The notes beneath the pieces are model-generated. The model saw only the letters and a program-made list of their open reading frames with translations. It was not told the origin of the DNA and did not search any database. From contig NZ_CATNVC010000007.1 of the NCBI RefSeq assembly GCF_951230135.1, forward strand, positions 1 to 64,000: a stretch of 64,000 bases of DNA. The letters run 5' to 3'. The position numbers and the translations under genes were made by a program. This DNA comes from Butyricicoccus sp. Marseille-Q5471. GTDB taxonomy: Bacteria > Bacillota > Clostridia > Oscillospirales > Butyricicoccaceae. Every line of letters begins with the position of its first letter. Position 1 is the first letter of the stretch. Positions 1-7,842 of this stretch are shown in pieces.

Positions 1-508
1 TGGTGATGGCAACACGCTCCACGCCGCCGCACTCGCGGTCGAGGCAGTCAACGGCACGAATCAGGCCGGTGGTGTTGCACGAGGTCAGCTTGAGAAAGTG
101 CTTGCCCAGACCCTTTTCGTAGTTGGCGCAGCCATGGAAGAACACATCGGCAACGTCGTTCTTTTCGCCGCCCTGAAAGATGCAGGGCTTGCCGAGCTTT
201 TCGCAGAGCTTCTTGTTCTCCGCACCGACGCCTGCGGGCGTGGCATCGAGGAGAATATCACACTTGTTGATGAGGTCTTCCATCGTGCCGGAAACCGGAA
301 CGCCGGCTTCGGCGAATGCGTCCGCATACTGCGGGTCGGCCATGTACAGATCATACGGCATGCCGCGCTCCTTGAGCGCGCGGATGCTCAGGTTCGGGGT
401 GCGGTTGGCCACGCCAACCAGTTCCATATCGCCCATCAGGGTTACGCCGTCACACAGACGCTGTCCGATGATGCCGTAGCCGAGTACGCCTACTTTTACC
501 TTGTTCAT
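1..508 (-). CDS. Type II (archaeal-like) glyceraldehyde-3-phosphate dehydrogenase, C-terminus beyond window
   Basis: The visible 169 residues match the type II phosphorylating GAPDH family, better known from archaea, which oxidises glyceraldehyde 3-phosphate to 1,3-bisphosphoglycerate in the cytoplasm. The Rossmann motif GYGIIG lies at residues 10-15. The catalytic cysteine is in SCNTTG (Cys144), where the family expects it, and FQGGEK (111-116) is also typical. The ATG at 508 has a GGGGGAG ribosome site directly upstream. It is the last visible gene of the minus-strand operon, 13 bases after the 2-hydroxyacid dehydrogenase. The C-terminal half is off the left edge, so intactness cannot be judged. 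In a catabolic operon with transketolase it plausibly handles triose phosphate made by the pathway (inference), perhaps with a cofactor preference unlike that of the housekeeping GAPDH. A related aldehyde-oxidising enzyme with another substrate is the main alternative. Confidence 0.82.
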   Translation of the reverse strand, partial: MNKVKVGVLGYGIIGQRLCDGVTLMGDMELVGVANRTPNLSIRALKERGMPYDLYMADPQYADAFAEAGVPVSGTMEDLINKCDILLDATPAGVGAENKKLCEKLGKPCIFQGGEKNDVADVFFHGCANYEKGLGKHFLKLTSCNTTGLIRAVDCLDRECGGVERVAIT

Positions 509-521
509 AACTCCCCCTGTA

Positions 522-1544
522 TCACTGGCATACCGCAGTATCCTGCACTAAGTCATGGATTTGTTCATTTCTGAAATACCAATACGTCGGATTCAGAATG
601 GCCGGTGCTTTCTCATTCTTCAAAAAATGCTCCAAGGTGCTTGCGCAGCTTTCAAATACACCGCGCACGCCCTGGGTGCTGACCGCTGCCGAATGCGGTG
701 TCAGCACGACGTTTGAAATCTGCTTCAGTTCTGAGTTCTGATCAAACGGTTCCACTTTAAAGGTATCAAGGCCTGCGCCCGCAACCTTACCGCTGCGCAG
801 CGCCTCTGCCAAGTCATGCTCATTTACAACCGCGCCGCGGCTTGTATTAATAATGTAAACGCCGTCTTTCATCTTTGCAAGATTCTCTTTGCGCACAAAA
901 TCCAGCATTTCCACGCAGGCAGGCAGATGCAGGCTGATAATATCCGCCCTTGCCAGTGCTTCGTCCGCACTCACCATTTCTACGCCGAGCTGCGCCGCAC
1001 GTGCCAGATTGGGATATGCGTCATACGCAATCACCTTGACCGGAAAGACGCTCAGAAGGCGGGCTAACTCTTGCCCGATGTTGCCAAAGCCTAAAATTGC
1101 AACCGTCCCTTCCAACGTCTGTGACATCGACGCCGCGATGCCGCCCTGCCGCAATTCGCGGTCATACCGCGTGACCTTGCGCAATACCGCCATCATCAGC
1201 GCCAGTGTGTGCTCCGCAACGGCTTTTGCATTGGCTCCCGGTGCATTGGCAACCGCAATGCCCATATGGGTTGCACTTTCGAGGTCGACTGTGTCATACC
1301 CTGCCCCAAATCGCAGAATGAGCTTCAGATTGTCCGCGCATCCGACAAGCGTCTCAAAATCCCATGGTTCACGACCTGCCACCACATAGTCATACCCCTT
1401 GGCCGCAGCAATCACAGCACGCGGATCCTGCGTGTGATGCAGCGGGATATGGTCTATTTGCACACCGGATGCGATTGCCGCCCCAAAAATTTGATCGAAA
1501 TCAAGTTCCAGTTCGTTATCGACCAAAACAGCTAGCTTCTTCAC
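522..1544 (-). CDS. D-isomer-specific 2-hydroxyacid dehydrogenase
   Basis: This 340-residue protein belongs to the NAD-dependent D-2-hydroxyacid dehydrogenase family (phosphoglycerate, glycerate and hydroxypyruvate reductase relatives). It interconverts a 2-oxo acid and a D-2-hydroxy acid. The nucleotide-binding motif GFGNIG is at 152-157. The catalytic triad is complete: Arg236 in NTSRGAVV, Glu265 in FKVEP and His284 in TPHSAA. There is no C-terminal ACT domain, so it is not classical SerA. The start is GTG at 1544, chosen because GGGGGAGG sits 7 bases upstream; a longer reading from 1616 has no such site. It lies between the iron alcohol dehydrogenase and the GAPDH in the sugar operon. A role in reducing hydroxypyruvate or a related 2-oxo acid would fit the Hyi-like isomerase upstream, but the substrate is inferred only. 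Confidence 0.85.
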   Translation of the reverse strand: MKKLAVLVDNELELDFDQIFGAAIASGVQIDHIPLHHTQDPRAVIAAAKGYDYVVAGREPWDFETLVGCADNLKLILRFGAGYDTVDLESATHMGIAVANAPGANAKAVAEHTLALMMAVLRKVTRYDRELRQGGIAASMSQTLEGTVAILGFGNIGQELARLLSVFPVKVIAYDAYPNLARAAQLGVEMVSADEALARADIISLHLPACVEMLDFVRKENLAKMKDGVYIINTSRGAVVNEHDLAEALRSGKVAGAGLDTFKVEPFDQNSELKQISNVVLTPHSAAVSTQGVRGVFESCASTLEHFLKNEKAPAILNPTYWYFRNEQIHDLVQDTAVCQ

Positions 1545-1618
1545 AATGCAGCCTCCCCCTTTCATGCTTTTTGAGCGTTCCATCTCTGCTGTCTTAACAG
1601 AAGAAGGATTGTCCACAT

Positions 1619-2773
1619 TTAATATACTGTATAGGTATACTCAATATAGTCTCGAATCTCCTTCATTCCGGGAGCGCCGGGCGAATTGCCGAACGCACCA
1701 TCGTGTGCAAATCGATCCGCCGCCAGCATGCAGTCTTCCAGTGAAAATCCGGAATCCCGAATGGACTTAATCTTCAGTTCTTTCATCAAATCGACCATTC
1801 GCGCAATCAAGACCTGCGCCAACTGCATCGTATCTGGGTATGCGGCAGATGCGATGTCCATTGCGTCCGCCACCGCCTCCAGATTTTTTCGTTCCCCATA
1901 CTGCGCGGTGTACTGTATCACGCCCGGCAATCCCCACGCGCAGCCAAGGCCGTGCGGAATATGGTTTTGGGCTCCAAACGTCTGACTAAAGCTATGCCCA
2001 ATCTGACAGCCGCAGGCCGAAATTGCCATGCCACCCAGGTTGGCCGCTAACGACATATTCTCTCTTGCCTCTGCATTTTGAGGCTCGTTCACCGCGATTG
2101 GCAGCCATTTCAGCGTCAGGCGGATGCCTTCTTTTCCAAAAATATAGCCATACGGATTATAGTTTTTATTGGCGATGGCCTCCACGCAGTGGGCAAGCAC
2201 GTCCATACCGGTTGCCGCGGTAGGGCCCGCTGGCAGCGAATAGGTGAGCACCGGATCGACAATCGCCATATCAGGCTTATACACCGGCATCTCTTTTGCA
2301 CCGGTCTCCACATCGCCAATGACCGCCCATTGTGAAATTTCACTGCCCGTGCCGGAGGTCGTGCTCAGCGTAATCAGCTTCATCTTATGTTCTGCTTCGC
2401 CAATCCCATAGTAATCGCGGATTGTCAACCCGTTTTGACTGATAATAATGCCGATTGCTTTCGCCGTGTCCAACGTACTGCCGCCGCCAACTGCAACAAT
2501 ACCGTCGATTGCGTGCTCCCTTACATAGGCTGCACCTTCGTCGCAGATGTTGCTTGGCGCGTCCGCCTTGCACTTATCAAAGACGAAAACATCCAGTCCG
2601 GTCTCCTTCAGGACATCGATGACCTGCGTCGCAACTCCGAATTCACACAAGGCCTGCTCTGTACAGACCATAATGCGGTTCATGCCGAGTTCTTTCGCCT
2701 TGTTTCCAACCTCTTTCAACGCGCCGGTTCCAAAGAGTGTCGGACAAAATGTATTCCACATATAAACTCCCAT
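1619..2773 (-). CDS. Iron-containing alcohol dehydrogenase
   Basis: A 384-residue group III iron-dependent alcohol dehydrogenase. The family reduces aldehydes or ketones, or oxidises alcohols and polyols, with NAD(P)H. The nucleotide-binding GGGSTLDTAKAI and the metal-binding region with AHCVEAI and GHSFSQTFGAQNHIPHGLG are intact, giving the usual Asp/His ligand set. The start at 2773 is preferred over the upstream ATG at 2794 because GGGAGG lies 7 bases before it. It is transcribed in the same direction as the neighbouring transketolase, 94 bases downstream of it. In this operon it could reduce a short aldehyde released by transketolase chemistry or oxidise a polyol intermediate; neither can be decided from sequence. 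Lactaldehyde/propanediol or glycerol dehydrogenase activities are alternatives within the family. Confidence 0.88.
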   Translation of the reverse strand: MGVYMWNTFCPTLFGTGALKEVGNKAKELGMNRIMVCTEQALCEFGVATQVIDVLKETGLDVFVFDKCKADAPSNICDEGAAYVREHAIDGIVAVGGGSTLDTAKAIGIIISQNGLTIRDYYGIGEAEHKMKLITLSTTSGTGSEISQWAVIGDVETGAKEMPVYKPDMAIVDPVLTYSLPAGPTAATGMDVLAHCVEAIANKNYNPYGYIFGKEGIRLTLKWLPIAVNEPQNAEARENMSLAANLGGMAISACGCQIGHSFSQTFGAQNHIPHGLGCAWGLPGVIQYTAQYGERKNLEAVADAMDIASAAYPDTMQLAQVLIARMVDLMKELKIKSIRDSGFSLEDCMLAADRFAHDGAFGNSPGAPGMKEIRDYIEYTYTVY

Positions 2774-2867
2774 TTTACAGCCTCCCATATGCATTCATCC
2801 AGTCGGCCCGCGGAATGTGGCGCTTCAAAACGGCAGATTTACGGGCCGGCTACATTGTGTTTTATCT

Positions 2868-3815
2868 TTAAAACAGAGTTTTCAGATACGCCAAAACCGC
2901 CTCAAGGTCATATTGATACAGATGATACAAGTCTTCTGCACCGCCAAAACCCGGATAGACCTGCGGAATGCCGAACCGCTTAAACGATTTCAGGCTGATA
3001 CCGTTGTCACACAGGACATCCGACACCGCGCTGGCCAGACCATTCTTCATCAGATGATCCTCCCAGACAATGATTCTGCCCGTTTCCGACGCGGCCTTGA
3101 GCACAATCTCCTCGTCCAGCGGCTTCACGGTAAACATGTCAATGACGCGGACTTCAATCCCCAGCTCCCGCGCCGCATCATGCAGTCTCAGCGCGTAATC
3201 GACCATTTCGCCGCAGGCAATGACGGTAATATCCTTACCGTCTCGTGCCATGTAGCCCTTTCCGATGGTAAATTCCGCATTCTGGTCGTACAGTACACGG
3301 TTTTCCTTACCCGGATCGATACGGATAGAAATCGGGCCGTCATACGAAATACTTTTTTCAATAATCTGCCGCAGCTGCACCGGATCGGAAGCCGCGCAAA
3401 CCGTCATATTGACCAGCGAGGAGTAAAGCGCCATATCCTCCATTGCATAGTGGGTAGAACCGCCGTTTCCGGTGAGCCCGGAGTAATTCGCAATGATTCG
3501 CACCGGAAGATTGGGGTAGCACACATCGGTACGCACCTGCTCCAGTGCACGCATGCTCATAAAGGGCATCATACCGATGATGAACGGCATATTGCCATCG
3601 TATGCAAGCCCCGCCGCAACGCCGACCACGTCCTGCTCTGCGATGCCCGTGTCAATAAAGCGGTCCGGATAATTCACTTGGAAGTCCTTGCATCCAAAAC
3701 CGATATCGGGGGTCAGCAACCATACGCGCTCGTCCTGTTCACCCAGTGCCGCGATGGTATCGCCCACCACCGAACGCGCCGAATTATATTCGTCAAGTGT
3801 ATAAGACTGCTTCAT
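2868..3815 (-). CDS. Transketolase, C-terminal subunit (pyrimidine-binding half)
   Basis: This 315-residue protein is the C-terminal half of a split transketolase, the arrangement common in Clostridia. It carries the pyrimidine-binding domain with the catalytic glutamate (Glu60 in GIAEQDVVG), then the C-terminal Rossmann-like domain (about 190-315; MFTVKPLDEE region). With the subunit encoded just upstream it should form the TPP-dependent enzyme that moves two-carbon ketol units between sugars in the cytoplasm. The start codon directly follows the TAA of its partner, and the ribosome site (AAAGGAG) lies inside the partner gene, so the two are translationally coupled. Being in a substrate-specific operon and not next to pentose-phosphate genes suggests a dedicated catabolic transketolase. 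A DXP-synthase-like or dihydroxyacetone-synthase-like activity is possible but less likely. Confidence 0.88.
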   Translation of the reverse strand: MKQSYTLDEYNSARSVVGDTIAALGEQDERVWLLTPDIGFGCKDFQVNYPDRFIDTGIAEQDVVGVAAGLAYDGNMPFIIGMMPFMSMRALEQVRTDVCYPNLPVRIIANYSGLTGNGGSTHYAMEDMALYSSLVNMTVCAASDPVQLRQIIEKSISYDGPISIRIDPGKENRVLYDQNAEFTIGKGYMARDGKDITVIACGEMVDYALRLHDAARELGIEVRVIDMFTVKPLDEEIVLKAASETGRIIVWEDHLMKNGLASAVSDVLCDNGISLKSFKRFGIPQVYPGFGGAEDLYHLYQYDLEAVLAYLKTLF

Positions 3816-4679
3816 TTAGAGCTCCTTTCTCTGTTTTTCCATGGCTGCGTCAAGGTCAGACAGGGCAATTGCCAAATCTGTCTCATTCAGGCTGCCGGCG
3901 TGCCACTTAATCTGGCGCTCCATGAAGGAGATGCCCTTGCCCTTGACCGTGTTTGCAATAACAGCCGTCGGCTTGCTGCCGCTGCTCGCCGGCAGCTTAT
4001 CCAGCGCCTCCACAATCTGATTCATATCATTTCCGTCCGGAATTTCGATGACGTTCCAACCAAAGGCACGCCACTTATCCGCATACGGATCGAGCTTGAT
4101 GGAGCCTTCGGAAAAGCTTGTCATCAGCTGCCTGTTGCGATCCACGACGGCGACCAGATTGCCCAATCCAAGGGCATGGCCCGTCATTGCGGCTTCCCAT
4201 ACAGAGCCTTCACAGGTTTCTCCGTCCCCCATCATGCAGAACACACGGTGCGTCTGTCCTCTCTGCCGACCGGAAGCTGCCAAACCAACGCTGATTGGCA
4301 AACCGTGGCCGAGAGAACCGGTAGAGGCATCGAGCATGGGCAGGCGGGTCTTGCACGGATGCTGTCCGAACTTACTTCCCACCTTGCCGTATGTATCACA
4401 GATCTCCTGATATTCAAAGAAACCCTTTTGTGCCATCACGACATACATGCACGCGGCACCATGTCCCTTGCTGAGGATAAAGCGGTCGCGCTCCGGGTTC
4501 TGCGCCAATTCGGGCGACACACGCATCGTATGCTGGAACAAGCAGGTCAGTACATCGATCATCGACATATCGCCTCCCATATGGATGCTGCCGCTGTACA
4601 GGCCGCACAGCTTGCAGAGATCATATTTGGCCTGATAAGCCAGTTCCTGCAAACGCATAACTTCTTTTTTATCTGTCAT
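3816..4679 (-). CDS. Transketolase, N-terminal subunit (TPP pyrophosphate-binding half)
   Basis: A 287-residue protein corresponding to the N-terminal half of transketolase. It holds the thiamine-diphosphate motif: GDGE at 151-154, then VVDRN with Asn182, about 30 residues apart as in the family. SKGHGA (70-75) and STGSLGHG (119-126) are further hallmarks. The ATG at 4679 has AAAGGAC upstream. It lies 21 bases after the zinc alcohol dehydrogenase and abuts the other transketolase subunit, so the pair is co-expressed within the operon. Substrate preference cannot be read from sequence. Split transketolases occur in unusual routes such as sulfosugar degradation as well as in ordinary pentose metabolism. 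No sugar kinase is visible in the operon, so whether the donor is phosphorylated remains open. Confidence 0.88.
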   Translation of the reverse strand: MTDKKEVMRLQELAYQAKYDLCKLCGLYSGSIHMGGDMSMIDVLTCLFQHTMRVSPELAQNPERDRFILSKGHGAACMYVVMAQKGFFEYQEICDTYGKVGSKFGQHPCKTRLPMLDASTGSLGHGLPISVGLAASGRQRGQTHRVFCMMGDGETCEGSVWEAAMTGHALGLGNLVAVVDRNRQLMTSFSEGSIKLDPYADKWRAFGWNVIEIPDGNDMNQIVEALDKLPASSGSKPTAVIANTVKGKGISFMERQIKWHAGSLNETDLAIALSDLDAAMEKQRKEL

Positions 4680-4700
4680 GTTTTGCTGTCCTTTCTCGGA

Positions 4701-5732
4701 TCAAATATCCATCGATACGAAAACCTTACCGCACTGGCGGCTGGCTGCCAGATCGAGCGCCTCCTGATATCGGGAAGCCGGAATCACGTCCGTCACAATC
4801 TTATCCAGTGGTAAAACACCCGATTCGATGATTTGCGCGACCTTTCTCATGTAGTACTTTCCAAGGTAGCCGCCATACACTTCGATTTCATTTTTCAAAA
4901 GCTCTGCGACGGGGAATTCGGGGCGGGCGAGTTCATCATGTCCAAACTGAAGAACCTTGCCATGCGGCCGAACCAGGTACACACAATCCGCCATCATAGC
5001 AGCCACTGCTTCCACGCAGTGATCTACGCCAAGTCCATCGGTTTCTTCCTTCACGATCTTCTGAAGGTCTTCCTCATCCGGGTTCACAACACGGGTCGCT
5101 CCAATCGTTTCCGCCAGATCGCGGCGATGCGCAATCGGCTCGGAAACGATAATTTTGCGGCAGCCGCTCGCCTTCAGCAGAGCAATGAACATCAGGCCAA
5201 TCGGGCCTGCGCCCAGCACGCACGCGGTGTCTCCTACATGAACATTCAGCTTTTCCAGCGCGCAGCCGCAGCCCGCGAGAGGCTCTGCTACACCCATCCA
5301 CTCCGGTTTTGTCGCCGGCGACACCTTATAGCAGTACTGCTTTGGCAGCACAATATAATTCGTCAGGCCGCCGTCCGCGAAAACACCGCGCGAGCTTACA
5401 TTTTGGCATGCCTCAGGCAAACCGGCGAGACAATTGCCGCACTCGCCGCACGGACCGTGCGGGTCGATGACCACCTTATCGCCCGGCTTGAGGTTCGTCA
5501 CGCCCTCGCCGACCTCCGCGACCTCGCCGCAGAACTCGTGACCGAAGATGATGTCCTCTTTGCACGGATGCCGCTGCGGGGTTGCAAAAATATTCACATC
5601 CGTGCCGCAAATGGAGCAGCCGTAGCTCTTGACCTTGACGTCGTTCTTATCTTGAATTTCCGGAATCGGGCGATCTTCATAAGCAAAAGCGCCCGGCCCT
5701 TTGTAAATAATTGCTTTTTGCATCTTTGCCAT
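4701..5732 (-). CDS. Zinc-dependent medium-chain alcohol/polyol dehydrogenase
   Basis: This 343-residue protein is a medium-chain dehydrogenase of the sorbitol/threonine dehydrogenase type. The catalytic zinc site is visible as Cys42 (CGTD), His65 and Glu66 (GHEFCGE). The structural zinc site is complete with cysteines 95, 98, 101 and 109. The coenzyme motif GAGPIG begins near residue 175. It probably oxidises a secondary alcohol of a polyol or sugar acid to a ketone using NAD(P). The start at 5732 has AGGAGG 8 bases upstream. It sits between the Gfo/Idh/MocA oxidoreductase and the transketolase pair. A plausible order is oxidation to a ketose that transketolase then cleaves (inference). Family members cover many substrates, so no gene symbol is assigned. 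Confidence 0.88.
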   Translation of the reverse strand: MAKMQKAIIYKGPGAFAYEDRPIPEIQDKNDVKVKSYGCSICGTDVNIFATPQRHPCKEDIIFGHEFCGEVAEVGEGVTNLKPGDKVVIDPHGPCGECGNCLAGLPEACQNVSSRGVFADGGLTNYIVLPKQYCYKVSPATKPEWMGVAEPLAGCGCALEKLNVHVGDTACVLGAGPIGLMFIALLKASGCRKIIVSEPIAHRRDLAETIGATRVVNPDEEDLQKIVKEETDGLGVDHCVEAVAAMMADCVYLVRPHGKVLQFGHDELARPEFPVAELLKNEIEVYGGYLGKYYMRKVAQIIESGVLPLDKIVTDVIPASRYQEALDLAASRQCGKVFVSMDI

Positions 5733-5764
5733 CGATATAGCCTCCTGCTTCCTACTTTAGTGGA

Positions 5765-5793
5765 GACAGAGCCTCCTTGCCCGGCGGCTCTGT
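5765..5793. repeat. Intercistronic hairpin
   Basis: A 9-bp perfect inverted repeat (GACAGAGCC and its complement) with an 11-base loop lies between the Gfo/Idh/MocA gene and the zinc dehydrogenase. No T-run follows on the minus strand, so it is more likely an mRNA-stabilising or processing hairpin inside the operon than a full terminator. Partial termination cannot be excluded. Confidence 0.4.
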
Positions 5794-5807
5794 CCTCCCC
5801 GTCATTT

Positions 5808-6944
5808 TCAGTCTACATCAACCCACTTGGAGTTGTTTTGTGCGCTCTCGACGACCGCATAATAGAACTTTACACCGCTGACGCCGGTATCCACATCCGG
5901 GAAATCCAAGTCTTCCTCAGTGGGCACCTCACCGTTGTTGCGCTTCAAAATCGTAGTAATGATGTTGCGGTACAGGTTTGCGATGGCGATATAGTAGCCC
6001 TCCGGATGGCCGAACGGAACTCGCAGCAGTGCACCTGCCGGCACATCGATTCCGTCGCCTGCACGGCAAAGAATCTGCGCCGCTTCGCCCACGCGTGCAA
6101 AGCGCACCTCATCCGGCTTTGTCTGATGCCATTCCAGCGAACCCTTTGTGCCATAAACGCGAAGGTTGATTTCGTTCGGCGAACCGCAGGCAACCTGCGT
6201 GAACCAGTATGCGCCATGAGCGCCGTTATCGTATTCGAGGATGATATTGTCGTTCAGGTCAAGCTTCTTTCCAAACGTATCCGCCGTTGCAAGGAGTTTT
6301 TTAATCTTCAGACCGGTAACGTAGTTGACCAGATGCTCCACGTGCGTGCCGTCATCCGCGCAGGTATTGGAAATGCCGCTGTACTTGGGATCGGTGCGCC
6401 AAATTCGCGAATTAATCTGCTCCTTCTCTGAAAGCAGATCGAGGAAGCAGCCTTCCATATAATCCGCATTGACCGAAATGATATCGCCAATGTCGCCGCG
6501 CGCAATCATCTGCTTCATGACCTTGCACATGACATAGCCGGAGTAGCAGTAATCCACCGCGAAAATCAGATTCTTTTCCTTCGCAATTTTGGCCAGCTCC
6601 TCTGCTTCCTCCACCTTCAGGGTCAGCGGCTTCTCGCAGACCACGTTGATGCCGTGTTCGAGGAACGTCTTTGCAACGGAATAATGTACAAAGTTCGGCG
6701 TGCAGATGGAGACGAAGTCAATCTTGCCGGCCTCTGCCTCCGCCATTTTTTCCGCGTCGTAATACACCCGGGACGGATCGACGTGATACGCCTCCGCGCA
6801 CTCGTCGTTTAATTCGTTGACGGCCGAAAAGCAGCCGCATACCAGCTTTGCGCGAGGGTCCAGTGCCAGCGCCTTGCGATGGCACTCACCGATTAGCGCT
6901 TTGAGGTCGCCGCCTACCATACCGTAAGTCAATTCCTTGGTCAT
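5808..6944 (-). CDS. Gfo/Idh/MocA family oxidoreductase
   Basis: A 378-residue NAD(P)-dependent sugar dehydrogenase of the glucose-fructose oxidoreductase/inositol dehydrogenase family. The N-terminal Rossmann domain (about 1-130) contains the hallmark CEKP motif (Glu104-Lys105-Pro106). The C-terminal alpha/beta substrate domain includes RTDPKYSGISNTCADDGTH, with the Asp and His expected in the active site. Such enzymes oxidise one hydroxyl of a sugar, inositol or glycoside. The start at 6944 is chosen because GGAGG precedes it; the frame is open further upstream but that part overlaps the next gene and is not protein-like. It is translated right after the Hyi-like isomerase, so the pair may act in sequence as oxidation then isomerisation, as in inositol or 3-keto-glycoside routes. 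The true substrate is unknown. Confidence 0.88.
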   Translation of the reverse strand: MTKELTYGMVGGDLKALIGECHRKALALDPRAKLVCGCFSAVNELNDECAEAYHVDPSRVYYDAEKMAEAEAGKIDFVSICTPNFVHYSVAKTFLEHGINVVCEKPLTLKVEEAEELAKIAKEKNLIFAVDYCYSGYVMCKVMKQMIARGDIGDIISVNADYMEGCFLDLLSEKEQINSRIWRTDPKYSGISNTCADDGTHVEHLVNYVTGLKIKKLLATADTFGKKLDLNDNIILEYDNGAHGAYWFTQVACGSPNEINLRVYGTKGSLEWHQTKPDEVRFARVGEAAQILCRAGDGIDVPAGALLRVPFGHPEGYYIAIANLYRNIITTILKRNNGEVPTEEDLDFPDVDTGVSGVKFYYAVVESAQNNSKWVDVD

Positions 6945-6990
6945 TTTATAGTCCTCCTTAATAATGAATGTTGATTGATAAATTGAAACT

Positions 6991-7785
6991 TCACTTGATT
7001 GCTTCGCAGAGTCGCTTGATTGCCGGGAATCCGGCTTCCGTCGCTCCGGCCGGGAAATACTCGAAGCAGATTGTGCCTGCGTATCCGCTTTCCTTGAGCT
7101 TCTGAAACAGGAAATCAAAATTGATTTCTCCCGTACCGGGCTCATGCCGGTCCGGCGCATCCGCGATGTGTATGTACGGTACGATATCCATCTGCTCCGT
7201 TATATTGGAGAGCAGATTCCCGTGCATCATTTGCATATGAAACACGTCGCATAGCAGTCTTACGTGCGGAGAATGCACCGCTTTTACGATATCCGCTCCC
7301 GTAGCCGTATCTGTCACGGCCATTCCGCCGTCATTGCCCAGGTTGCAAAGCGGTTCTAACAGAACGGTAATATTGCTTTGCTCCAGCATCGGCACAAGAC
7401 GGGTGAGCGTATTGGTCATGTTGGCAATCATAGCCTCGTGGCTGTATTCGCTGCGGAAATCCGCGCAGCCCGCTGCGGTGAAATGGTTGGGAAACAGAAT
7501 GAGCGTATTGCAATCGAGTTCTTTCGCAGCTCCAATCGACTGCTTCACCCAATCAATGAACGCATCACTGTTCTTCCCATCACAAAGTGAGTAAGCACCC
7601 GTTCCGGAGATAGCCCGCACCGTTACGCCATGGGTTTTGCAGGTTTGCTTGATACGCGCCAGATCCTTGTCATGCCAACTCCAGAATTCTATGGCATGAA
7701 AGCCCTCCGCGCTGACCCTTTCAATCTTTTCGCAAATATCCATGTCGGGATACAGCGTTTCGATATTGATGGCAAAATCAATCAT
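6991..7785 (-). CDS. Hydroxypyruvate isomerase-like TIM-barrel isomerase/epimerase
   Basis: This 264-residue protein is a xylose-isomerase-like TIM barrel that resembles hydroxypyruvate isomerase (Hyi) and 2-oxo-tetronate isomerase (OtnI). The likely metal ligands are Glu144, Asp180, His206 and Glu242. The signature RHEPGTGEINF lies at 213-223, just before the last barrel strands. These enzymes interconvert an aldehyde and a ketone, or epimerise, next to a carboxylate or hydroxyl on small sugar acids. It starts at 7785 after an AAAGAAGG-type ribosome site and follows the symporter gene by 57 bases. In context it would isomerise the imported sugar or the product of the adjacent dehydrogenase. 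An inosose or ketose epimerase role is possible; the family call is firm, the substrate is not. Confidence 0.86.
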   Translation of the reverse strand: MIDFAINIETLYPDMDICEKIERVSAEGFHAIEFWSWHDKDLARIKQTCKTHGVTVRAISGTGAYSLCDGKNSDAFIDWVKQSIGAAKELDCNTLILFPNHFTAAGCADFRSEYSHEAMIANMTNTLTRLVPMLEQSNITVLLEPLCNLGNDGGMAVTDTATGADIVKAVHSPHVRLLCDVFHMQMMHGNLLSNITEQMDIVPYIHIADAPDRHEPGTGEINFDFLFQKLKESGYAGTICFEYFPAGATEAGFPAIKRLCEAIK

Positions 7786-7842
7786 GGTAACACCTTCTTT
7801 TATTTCATATCTTTTATAGTAGTTGCAGTCTGATGAACCAGA

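Noticed and set aside
522-1544. FldH/LdhA-type dehydrogenase feeding the 2-hydroxyacyl-CoA operon
   Set aside because: It lies more than 20 kb away in the sugar operon, with unrelated neighbours. Nothing ties it to the dehydratase pathway.
2868-4679. Sulfosugar transketolase (SqwGH-type) pathway
   Set aside because: The transketolase halves would fit, but no sulfosugar-specific isomerase, isethionate branch or exporter is visible. There is no basis for choosing this over other sugars.
2817-4814. Long plus-strand open frame of 665 codons
   Set aside because: It is antisense to the transketolase pair and is rich in His, Arg and Cys without domain motifs. The minus-strand genes have ribosome sites and catalytic residues.
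4833-6431. Plus-strand open frame of 532 codons
   Set aside because: It is antisense to the zinc dehydrogenase and Gfo/Idh genes, with no start signal and no family features. A by-product of codon bias on the other strand.
5808-7785. C-glycoside cleaving DgpA/DgpC-type pair
   Set aside because: A Gfo/Idh enzyme and a TIM-barrel protein are adjacent, but the small DgpB-type partner is missing. The TIM-barrel protein carries the Hyi signature RHEPGTGE.
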